A DNA stretch of 64,000 bases from Cyanophora paradoxa (taxonomy: Eukaryota; Glaucocystophyceae; Cyanophorales; Cyanophoraceae), in the NCBI GenBank assembly GCA_004431415.1, contig QPMI01000522.1, forward strand, positions 124,001 through 188,000. The letters are read 5' to 3'. The notes under the pieces are model-generated. The model was not told where the DNA came from. It ran no database searches and saw only the letters and a list, made by a program, of their open reading frames with translations. Of the stretch, positions 56,401 to 64,000 are shown in pieces. A program made the position numbers and the translations under genes. Numbering within the stretch: position 1 is the stretch's first letter; every line of letters begins with the position of its first letter.

Positions 56401-59400
56401 TAGGCCGAAGAGGCAGTGGATGGCGACGCAGTCGGCGTCGAAGAGCTCGCGGACCCGCGACGCCGTCTCTACGGTGATCTCGCACAGGCTCCTCTTCGAG
56501 CGGATGCCGGCGGAGATGTCCCGCAGGAGCGCCTGCGAGCGCGGCGCGTTCGACAATCAGGCACGCGAGAACTGTTAGAAAATCTTAGCCGAAGCTTGTA
56601 ATAAAAGGCTAGATCGGGATACGGGATACGTGCTAGCACCTCTGACCGCAGGCGGTGCTCGAGCGCGGCCGTGCGTGCCGCGTACTGTGTGCAAGTGTAC
56701 ATGTGAGGCTCGCGGAATATGGACTTTGACGCGCGCGGAGCAGAGCGGGCCTCGAGCTGCAGGAGCCTGTTTTTCTCCTCCAGGTCGTTGAGGATGGTCG
56801 TCTGGCCGATCGCGCAGCCGACCACGTCACAGACGGACTGCCAAAGTTGCAGTCATTCGAAGAAAATCAAGGATCCGGATCGGAGATGCATATGCTAGAT
56901 GAATTCGAAATAGTCGAAAGAAAGCCGATGGCCGCGGAATGCCGCGCGATTCGATTAAAATGGCGCACCTCGTACAAGGCAAAGTCGTGGTCAGAGATCT
57001 CCCGCCTCGCACTCCAGACGATGCCGATCGCCCCGGCGAGGCCCCCCGCGAACTCCGTCGTTCGAATCATGCCGAAGGAGATGCCGTGAGCCTTCAGCAA
57101 GGTCGTATAAGCGGCCACCTCCTCCTGCGCCGATTTGATTCAGATAATTTTCTAATAGTGACATGAACCGCAAATATTAATTAGAACCGTATACGTACCG
57201 GATCCGGATCGACCTCCGAGTCGCCCCCGTCGAGCTCGGGGATGAAGGAGTCCCAGTCATCCCGAACGATGGTCTGGCCGGGGAGCTGGTACAGGCGCTG
57301 CTCTCACGCATGTTATAATTATAAGTAGCTCGCGGCAGGCGCGCGGAGACGGTGCATGTGAAATGATAGCCAACAGTCTCCTACCTGCATTCGGTGGAGT
57401 CATATGAGCTGGCGAGGCGGTCGGAGGTGAGATCGAATCCACAAGCGGCTCGCTCAGCCCCTTGCCGGCGAGGGCCTGCGCGGGTATACTTCAGTTTACA
57501 TCCACGACAAAACGTATGATTACAGCCCGCGTTCACGTACAGAGAACGCACCACAAACTCGTTCGGGGTGCCGAGGAGGCAGTGGATGCCGACGAATCCG
57601 GCGTCGAAGAGCTCCTGGACGCGCGACGCCGTCTCGTTGGCGATCGCGCGCAGGCTCCGCTTAGACCGAATGCCGGCCGAGATGTCCCGCAGCAAGGCCT
57701 GCAACGATGAGTATCTGGCAATCAGAATATATTGCAATTGCCAGTTTTATAAGCGAATTTTTGTTTTTATGCATTTATTAATATTGCCACGGTACCTCTG
57801 AGCGGAGGCGTCGTTCGAGCAGCGAGGTACGAGAAGCATACTGCGCGTACACATTAGTATTCGCATGCCATGTAGAACCCGATTAAATGTATACGCGCTC
57901 AGTTAAAAAGCGAAATTTTTAGATGCTGAGGAAGAACCTCGAGCTGCAGCAGGCGATTTTTCTCCTCCAGATCTTGCAGCGTCTGGGCCTGCCCAATCGC
58001 GCATCCCACTGCGTCGCAAACCGACTGCAAGAAATCGTCAGTAAATTCTTGCACTTGAATATGATTTACACGAATCCGAACCTCAAGCAAGGCTAATTCG
58101 TGCTGCGAGATGTCGCGCTCAACGGGCCACGTGACCGACACGGCCCCCGTCGGAACGCCGTTGATCTCCGTCTTCCGTATGACGCCAAAAGACGCCTCGG
58201 CCGCCCGGAGCGTGTCCGCCAGAAGCCGCATTTGCTCCTGGGAATACGAATTCGAACGCTAAATTCAGGGACGGAGCAAAATTTACACGCGCGCGATATA
58301 TATCTCTCAATGCATGTGCACCGGGTCCTCCGCCGGGCCGCCTCCGTCGAACTCGGGGAGGAACGAGTCCCAGTCGTTGCGTACTATCGTTCGAACAGGT
58401 TGCTCGTAGAGGCGCTAACAAGCAAGTCGACAACGACGATTAGAGAGCGCGAGGCGGGACGTGAGTCCGGAACGGGAACGCTGACCCGGAGTCGATAAGC
58501 GAGTGCTGGCGGGCCAATCGAAAGCGCGTCCAAGAGCAGCTGCGGCTCTTCTTCCTCGGAGTTCGAGCCAGCCGCGCTTCTCTTCACAGCGACCTGCGCA
58601 GACATTCGCACAAACGTTAACGTTGCGGCAGTGCACGTGATGACGTCGACGGCAGCAGGTCGCTAATTTACAATATAACGACACTTGCGCACCCGGAACT
58701 CCTTCGACTGGCCAACCAAGCACTGTATGGACACGCAGCCGGCGTCGAACAACTCTCGAACGCGGGACGCCGTTTCCGTGGCGATCGTGCGCAGGCAGCG
58801 CTTCGATCGAATGTCCGCTGCGATGTTCCGAAGCAGGGCCTGCGCACGCAAGGAGCCGGTCGGGGGCTCGCAGTGATAGGAGCCGGTCGGGGGCTCGTGA
58901 TCAGATCTAGAGCGGACCCGAGAGCCATGGCCACGCGCGCGTCTCGCGCCTGCGTTCCGTCGTCGTCGAGCTCCGGCATCCACTGGCCGCAGTCCGGGAA
59001 GAAGAAGGTCCGGTTCGGGTTCTCGAGCAGGCGCTGCGCGTGGCGCGGAGTCAACGTTGACACCGCGCGTGCAGCTTTCAGTAGTAGTCAAGCTTAAAAC
59101 CGCCCGCGCGTCCAAAAATGCGTTATCATTGACTATATTAATTGACGTGCATGAATCGACTTCAGGCTAACCTGGATTCGGTGCTTGACGAGCAACGGGA
59201 GCTCCGCGACCCCGGGCAGATCCTCGCGCGAGGGCACGTCGGGGTCCCCCCGCTTCCAGCACAGCTGGAGCTCCTTGATTCTCGACGTATCCGGCCGGAT
59301 TAGAAGGACCTGAAAATATAGATAACGAATTTAAGATAAAACTGCCTCGAGTCTCAAACGAATATCGATGTTCACGTTAACGAAATCAGCGGAGAGCAGG

Positions 59401-60581
59401 TCGCGAAGTCTGCTGACGGCGGTCCGGAGAACGTCCTGCAAGCACAGCTTCCTGCATGTTCGTATTTCGCGCTCAGCCCCCGGCTGTCGCCCGCGAGTGT
59501 GCGGTTTTCGCAGACTGGCGCACGTCGATGTCTGCATCCGCATGCAGCGCGAAATATCTCTGTGAACGGCCTCGGCCTCCAGGCGCCGCTGGAATTCGGC
59601 GGAAGCCGGTTCGCTGGGGGCTGTACACGTAGATGAGGCTGCAGTTGGCGACTCCGAATCCTCGAGCGCGCCAACCGAATTGAGAGCCAACTGAAAGCCA
59701 CTGCGAAATGAGGTCGAGGTCAAAGAACGTCGATTGCAAAGCACGCGTGCTGGCCAAGAAGGGATTACCGCTCTCGGCGGCGGCCTGAAGGACGTGATCG
59801 TCGCGATGGCACGGAGTGCGCCCCGCCTCTTCCCAATGTACGGCGATTAGAGCCCAAGCCTGCACATGCAAAATTAAATAAATGGCATCCGAGGCGTTTA
59901 ATTTCGCGCGTCGCATTCTTTTTTATTGCGGTGAGGAGGAAGGGCACACGAATCCAAAGGCGATGCAGGGCCTCCACATGCACGTTCCCGCAGGAGTCTC
60001 CTCGGTGATCTCACGCGCGCGCGATTCCGGGACTCCGCGGGCCCGGAGGGCCGCACGCGCGTCCGGCTCGTTGCCAGACGCGCCTGGGGTCTGAAGGGTG
60101 ACATTAGCGAGCTCGAGCAGCTCAGCAGGGTACTCAGAGCCGGCAATCTCGCTGAGTGCGGGCAAAATGATCGATTAACAGGCGCGACATATGCATCCGC
60201 GAAAACTGGCCGACCGCTCGGCGCACGCGAGCTGGAACTGCGGAGCGCGTGCGTCTCCGCCGATGACGCGCTCTGGGACGATGTGGAGAACGAAAGCCCG
60301 GTCAGCTGAGATCTTTTCCTGCAGCGAGCCGGCGAGCTTCGCCAACGTGCAGGAGCGCCTGCAGCACACGCACATGTGTACAATGCAAGAGTATAATTTG
60401 ATAGAGGCGGAGATGGCGCACCGATCGACGCCGGAAGCCGAACGGCAGCACCCACAGGTGCGCGAAGAAATCCCGAGCGTGGCGGAGAACTCGCGCGCGC
60501 TGTTCGCCGCAAGTTCATACGGCACCGATGGCGTGAAGAACGGCATTCGCGCGCTTGGATATCGAGAAAACGTTCATGCAT
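43771..60581 (-). CDS. Multi-GAF hybrid histidine kinase
   Basis: A sensor kinase of the two-component type. The N-terminus lies near 60.5 kb (start not fixed). About six GAF units follow; three are nearly the same and open with RDISAGIRSKRSL, then ETASRVxELFDAxxVxIxCL (58,830, 57,690, 56,520), continue with DWDSFxPEFDGG and a GAxSVTWxxERDISxHELALLE strand-helix, and close with CDAVGCAIGQAQTLQDLEEK. HisKA: KSDFLS/VVTHELRTPMQA (48,285-48,175), with the phospho-accepting His. HATPase: VVNLIG/NSAKF (47,060-46,945, N box restored by splicing), DTGCGIPADQQRRLFEFF (46,680) and TGLGLYIS (46,510). A degenerate receiver (LRGKTLIAAFDE, then WGMRVLHARRPQAVLEV, 46,045-45,855) precedes an intact one: RILFAED (44,710), FDVLLSDIM/MPEMDGLESL (44,390-44,190), IALSAN and LA/KPV (44,060-43,920). 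Stop 43771-43773. The signal sensed is unknown. An LTR element lies in one intron. Confidence 0.82.
45626..45670 (-). repeat. Sense-strand C-rich intron tract of the kinase gene
   Basis: On the plus strand it is G-rich with a few A and T. On the coding strand a GTCCGCCCCC donor (after an exon ending PFELPPE) runs into this C tract. Confidence 0.7.
49628..49660. repeat. (GAGCTC)n palindromic repeat
   Basis: CTCGAGCTCGAGCTCGAGCT continues over about 33 bp within or beside an exon of the kinase gene. Each unit is self-complementary. Confidence 0.85.
50108..50605 (-). repeat. LTR copy (3' LTR in element sense)
   Basis: It matches 54293-54790. It contains a TTCCGGGAA-type repeat cluster at about 50,436-50,480 and, on the minus strand, a TATAAGTA box near 50,347-50,354. 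A GCCCGCGACRTTCGTCGCAG word spans its inner border (50596) and recurs at 50648. Confidence 0.9.
50606..52398 (-). other. Internal region of the LTR element downstream of gag
   Basis: In element sense this is the 1.8 kb between gag and the 3' LTR. Broken minus-strand frames occur (51,476-51,805; 51,600-51,965; 51,920-52,294) without recognisable reverse transcriptase or integrase motifs. It is best read as remnant or non-coding leader-like sequence. Confidence 0.6.
52399..53598 (-). CDS. Gag-like protein with zinc knuckle
   Basis: One uninterrupted 399-codon frame. Residues 1-90 are Gly/Ser then Ala/Pro-rich (MAPNTRSGSGSGG...). Residues about 100-335 are helical and capsid-like (WIVSLERLATFIQPPKFLE; WTRIREHLISLVPGNKFELL; FRRLLQLQDSCPDEMLIAEL). 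A basic Ser/Lys linker leads to a zinc knuckle with C351, C354, H359 and C364, that is C-X2-C-X4-H-X4-C, and residues 366-390 form a short coiled coil. This architecture is that of retrotransposon Gag: it would assemble particles and bind element RNA. It is the only intact gene of the element, so movement would need enzymes from a partner element. Confidence 0.82.
   Translation of the reverse strand: MAPNTRSGSGSGGAGASGGSGGGSQSSGGPGAAAAAAHAAAVPAAAAAAAPAANAMPAPAPGPAPVAPVAPVAPAAAGAPVAIGGQQPAAAAADAALEALKSNLDMHTRHRELKEFKERIPALTNTGVLSWIVSLERLATFIQPPKFLEPDKIVAELAMSSLQRSASDALTGAFSATVLGAMASKAAGGEFDMTSWTRIREHLISLVPGNKFELLKNTIKTASQNFSALNNPTELDAQALINNVVLFRRLLQLQDSCPDEMLIAELMSPDAITLPAMVKLTSRISEDARTNLVEWGREFFSRVRSHNELEMRLQRVRASSGFSDASVSRVAGGELGSSSKKQKTGGQPRWCDECESGSHNTVVCSKRLQQELEEMRAQYSTCQQELEKYRSSSSLAGAK
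53599..54292 (-). other. Gag leader region of the LTR element
   Basis: Non-coding sequence between the 5' LTR (element sense) and the gag start. It includes a GCGCGCGCGCGC run near 54,006 and many CTAG/AGCT words. No gene is seen. Confidence 0.6.
54293..54790 (-). repeat. LTR copy (5' LTR in element sense)
   Basis: The promoter-side copy for the minus-strand element. The TATAAGTA box lies near 54,532-54,539 on the minus strand and the TTCCGGGAA cluster at about 54,621-54,665. Confidence 0.9.
54532..54539 (-). promoter_or_regulatory. Candidate TATA box in the LTR
   Basis: On the minus strand CTAGTATAAGTAGCC is the best TATA-like word in the LTR and is upstream of gag. Assignment rests on the motif only. 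Confidence 0.35.
58852..58897. repeat. 19-bp direct repeat, period 27
   Basis: GGAGCCGGTCGGGGGCTCG occurs at 58852 and 58879, in an intron between a truncated GAF unit and the next full one of the kinase gene. Confidence 0.85.
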
Positions 60582-61308
60582 GCACGGAGAAAACGTGGAG
60601 GGAATCGACGTGAGATCGATTTTGATCGATCTGCATATGGGAGATCGAGCTCGAGAAGCTTGAAACTAATTACGTACTCGCATGCACATGCAATTTGCTT
60701 GAGACGTCAATTCGAGAGATTTCAACATATATATAGATAGCTATAGGGAAGCTAGAATTCGAAATATATATAGTACTCGGAGATCTAGAGGGTACACGTA
60801 AATAGCTCACCCACCCAAATACATGTGTTCATGATCATGTGCAAGAATCGAAGAATGGATCGCGATCGATTGCGAGCAGATCATTCGATTATTTGCTCAT
60901 GCAGGTCGCGCCGCGCACTGCGGCACACATATGTACAGAATGCGAGTCTAATCAACTTCAATCGAGCTGATATATAAATCAAGATTAATACGGCCTGCTT
61001 TTCTGCTGGTTCTTTTCACTGCCTCAACGCATTCAATGTACAGCTAGGTACTCGATCTGTAAGCTTTGTTATGTCCGAATATGCCAGATATCGTGATAAA
61101 TTGTTGACGTCTACAACGTTTGAAACTACGCATGCATCATCATGGCATGGAATCATATCCTAAATAAAATTGACTCAGATTGCACTCAGATCTAAATATG
61201 AAATCAGAAGCCTTGACGAGAAGCCCGGTACCGTTGGACTCGGGTAATCAATTCTTCATAAGTTAAACTTTTCAGGTATATATGTAAATATTTGTGCAGT
61301 GCTCAGAT
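60582..61308. other. AT-rich spacer between two minus-strand genes
   Basis: No exon is seen. It is AT-rich with TATATATA and GATC/CATG words and should hold the kinase promoter; no element stands out enough to assign. Confidence 0.55.
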
Positions 61309-63991
61309 CTAGACGCCTAACTCTGTAGAAAAGTCAACGCTGGCCGCGGGACGGACATTCTGTTCCGGTTCCTGCTCCAAGCCCGACCGCGATTGCGATG
61401 ACGTGGACGCCGCCATTGGAAGCGATCGCGAGCTCGAGGATGCCGCCCCGTCGCCCTCGGGGCCCTTCGCCGCCGCGAGGTATGACTGAAGGTACCTGAA
61501 GCATGTATCAGTGAGGAGCTCGTAACGCGCATTAATCTCTTACGATGTTAATTCCATGACTATATATATCATTCCCGTACAATTATATTCATTAGACAGC
61601 TTGCGGTTGAGTTCGAAGCACAAGAAAATTAGAGCGCATGCGCACGTGGTAATGTCGTCCATCTGGACGCCTCCGGTCTTTGGTTTTCCCTTTCCCGACT
61701 GAATGCCGTCCTCGCCTTCGCTCTCTTCGCCATCGAGCTCCCGGCCGCCCGCCGCATCCGCGGCGCAAATCGCATTCAGCCGCTGCTGGATTGGCTGCAC
61801 GAGCAGTTTGCGGATCGTCCCCGTCACGTCCCGGACTGCGCGGCAACAACATAAGGCGATTTCAACGAATGCGAAATATTCGAACGGGGCCGAGATATCG
61901 GCGGTCGCAGTGGATGCGCACTGGAGGTGTCTGGCTCGGAGTAGAGGCGGGAGCGGATCTCGCGGAGGCGCTGAGCGACGTGGGCGATGGCGGCGTGGTC
62001 GAAGCCGGGGACGCGGTTCTGGACGACGACGTCGGCCTGCTCGATCCAGCGGACGACGGAGCGGAGCTTGCGCTGGGGCCAGCGGGTGATGCCGTGGGAG
62101 CGGCAGATCTTCTTGAGGACGGTCACGCAGACGCCGAGGCGCCTGGCCACGTCCTGGATCGGGTGCTCGAAGTTGGCGACCAGCTCTTCCCGTGTCACCC
62201 GCGTACCCGACGGCGGCATCGCAATCGGGGTCGCCTGCGGCGCAATCGGAGTCGCCTGCGGCGCCTGCGGCTTTTAAGCCTTATATGAGAGACATGCTAA
62301 TCTAAGGCGCTGAAACGAGTATAATTTAGCGGCGCACGGTGGCGGGGTCGCCCGAGCTTCTGGCCATATGCACGGGGCTGGCCATGGCACGCTCCGCTTC
62401 CATCTCCCTTTGCAGCTTTGCGCGCTGCGCATGCGGAAATCAAACGCAGCGGCTGTGATGCGATGGCGAGATGGGCGCATGTGGCGATATCGACGTCAAT
62501 CACTCGACTCGGGATTGCGAGGCGCACCTGGTCTTCCGCGAGGCGCCGCAAAAGGACCTCGTCGAGCTCGAAAGGAAGGGCCCCCTTGAAAACTGGCTTC
62601 GGCGCCGTTGGCGCATGCGCGGGCGCCGGTCCGTCTCGCACGCGATTTTCCTCCGTCCTGCAGGCTGCAGCTGCAGCTGCAGCAGGCGGCAACTCGTTCA
62701 TGGCTGCGGCTTGGGCTGTGCATGCGGAATTCGAAGCTGCAGTGGCGGAAGCGTGGTGGAAGGGGGCCGGCGGAGATCTAGAGGGGAGAGAAGAAAGGTG
62801 GAGGGGTCCAGGGTTGGAGCGACCCTCGCGATCGCCATCACATGTACAGCTGCCGTCGACGCTCGCGATCGCGATCGCGATCGACCTTGCCGGGTCGCAA
62901 TTTCCAGCGCCGCAGGCGTATATGTTTTCGTTGGCCCAGGTCATGGGACTGGCGGAGAGATCGAGGTGAAGGCTGCCGCTGATCGCAAACACGTGCGCCG
63001 TCGACGTCGCCGTCGACGTCGCCGCCGCCATGGACCCGGGCGCCTCCGGCCGCGGTGCCGGCCCCTCGTGTAACGCTAACGCATCTGCGGAGCCCCCACG
63101 CCCAGCGGGCAGTTCGCGTTCGCCGGCAGCGCTGTCGCTGCCAATTCAAAGAGTCAGAGAGAGAGAGAGAGAGAGAGATAGAATAGCGATCGCGGTAACA
63201 TAAATATACACATCGAGAGATAATAGCTATCAAGTTTAATTTAACCGATTGCGAAGGCTTACTGATTGCAGAACTTTAACGTTGCGAAATTGACGGTCGA
63301 CGTCGCGGCACTTTGGTCGAAGGATGGAGGCTCGCGATCGATCGCGATGCCGAAGGCGCCCGGGTGCGAGGCAGCAGCGGTGCCGGTGCTGGCCGTGGCC
63401 GTGGCCTCGGCACTGCCAAAGGGAGCTCGCAATTGGTTCGAAGGGTTCAAGTTCGGAGTCGGATTCGGGGAGGGGCCGCGGCTGGAAGGAGAGCGCGGGC
63501 TCGAGGACATTTGCGCGATACGGGAGCGCACGAGCCAGGGGGGTAAGAATTTGTCGTCAGCGCCTGCGACGAGCACCCCAGGGGGGTATGTATGAGCAAA
63601 CTCGAGTAGCACGGTGCACGTTCGTGTACATGTGTGAAATTTGTTCTTAAAAATGAATACTCATTCTGATCATGAGCTTAAAAAGCTTTAGCTATAGATT
63701 TCACGCAGTTGCCGAGCTATTATGATCACAGCAACATCATGATCAGAACTAATTATATATCATAGTATATAACGTTAACGGTAATTCGATGACGCGCTGT
63801 CGACATCATAGCAACCCTAAATCATTGAATCTAATTATAACGGCAATTCGAAAATGCTCGCGCTAAACGAGTATATAACGGCAATTCGAAAATGCTCACG
63901 TTAAACGTTCTGGTCACTCACCGTTCTTATGGATTCGCTCGAGATAGGTCGGGTTCCCGGATATGGGCACGAAGAGGTTCGAATTCGGCAT
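61309..63991 (-). CDS. RWP-RK domain transcription factor
   Basis: The diagnostic exon (about 62,272-61,922) encodes the RWP-RK domain: VTREELVANFEHPIQDVARR, then LGVCVTVLKKICRSHGITRW, then PQRKLRSV (62,198-62,052), carrying the R-W-P-x-R-K signature and the helix-turn-helix pattern seen in plant, algal, amoebal and oomycete regulators. It continues with RLREIRSRLYSEPDTS, joins VTGTIRKLLVQPIQQRLNAI (about 61,830) and ends in a Ser/Gln-rich tail (stop 61309-61311). Upstream exons are Ala/Pro/Ser-rich with a helical part (ALPFELDEVLLRRLAEDQVR, about 62,585). The most upstream ATG seen is at 63991 (MPNSNLFVPISGNPTYLERI) with a GTGAGT donor at 63921; the gene may start beyond the window. No GAF or PB1 domain of the NLP subclass is seen. 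It would act in the nucleus as a DNA-binding regulator. Confidence 0.85.
63155..63178. repeat. (GA)n microsatellite
   Basis: Twelve GA units in an intron of the RWP-RK gene. Confidence 0.9.
63836..63909. repeat. Tandem duplication, period 38
   Basis: Two copies of a 36-bp unit starting TATAACGGCAATTCGAAAAT, at 63836 and 63874, differ at a few bases. They lie in the first visible intron of the RWP-RK gene. Confidence 0.85.
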
Positions 63992-64000
63992 GCGCAGCCG

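Noticed and set aside
54800-60581. Phytochrome-type bilin-binding GAF domains
   Set aside because: The GAF pattern is clear, but I could not find a convincing chromophore-binding Cys or PHY region, so no pigment is claimed.
1-64000. CRISPR arrays, bacterial operons or phage genes
   Set aside because: Intron-rich genes and eukaryotic domains throughout; no regularly spaced repeats.

Overview
This is a nuclear window from a GC-rich microbial eukaryote. Nearly every gene is broken by short introns. Donors are GT, with several GC donors. Many introns carry a CTGAC-type branch site 15-35 nt before a GCAG acceptor, and sense-strand C tracts are common. The gene set (an RWP-RK transcription factor, a hybrid histidine kinase with many GAF domains, a TmcB-like membrane protein, and a REJ/GPS ectodomain protein) fits a protist, probably an alga or algal relative such as a haptophyte or stramenopile. 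I cannot name the species from sequence alone. Long open frames antisense to GC-rich exons are common and were ignored.

Layout. 0-2.9 kb: one weak coding segment (241-861), then palindrome-rich non-coding DNA. 2.9-8.0 kb (+): a multi-exon gene for a long Pro/Ala/Glu-rich protein of unknown function. 8.4-9.7 kb (-): a nucleoside (uridine) phosphorylase, divergent from 9.8-11.7 kb (+), a WrbA-type NAD(P)H:quinone oxidoreductase whose exons I could resolve fully, including a 13-nt microexon. 11.7-13.4 kb: non-coding DNA with small repeats. 13.4-15.2 kb (+): a spliced fusion of zinc fingers, a Helitron-associated DUF6570 domain and an unrecognised C-terminal part. 16.5-32.6 kb (-): a giant secreted/surface protein with signal peptide, Ig-like and Cys-rich modules, a filamin-like repeat, a REJ region, a GPS site and one C-terminal membrane segment. 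32.6-35 kb: non-coding DNA with a 173-bp block of almost pure G/C. 35.1-42.8 kb (+): a polytopic membrane protein like the TmcB family. 43.8-60.6 kb (-): a hybrid histidine kinase with about six GAF units, HisKA, HATPase and two receiver domains. An LTR retrotransposon with 498-bp LTRs that read identically and only a gag gene sits inside one of its introns in the sense direction (50.1-54.8 kb). 61.3-64.0 kb (-): an RWP-RK transcription factor.

Together the right half reads as a sensory and surface region: a GAF sensor kinase beside a transcription factor of a class that often works with GAF domains, next to a TmcB-like membrane protein and a polycystin-1-like ectodomain protein. The most unusual features are the gag-only element in a coding-phase-neutral intron, the REJ/GPS protein without a polycystin channel, the Helitron-derived domain fusion, and a family of introns marked by GTACCCCC boxes that can pair with each other.
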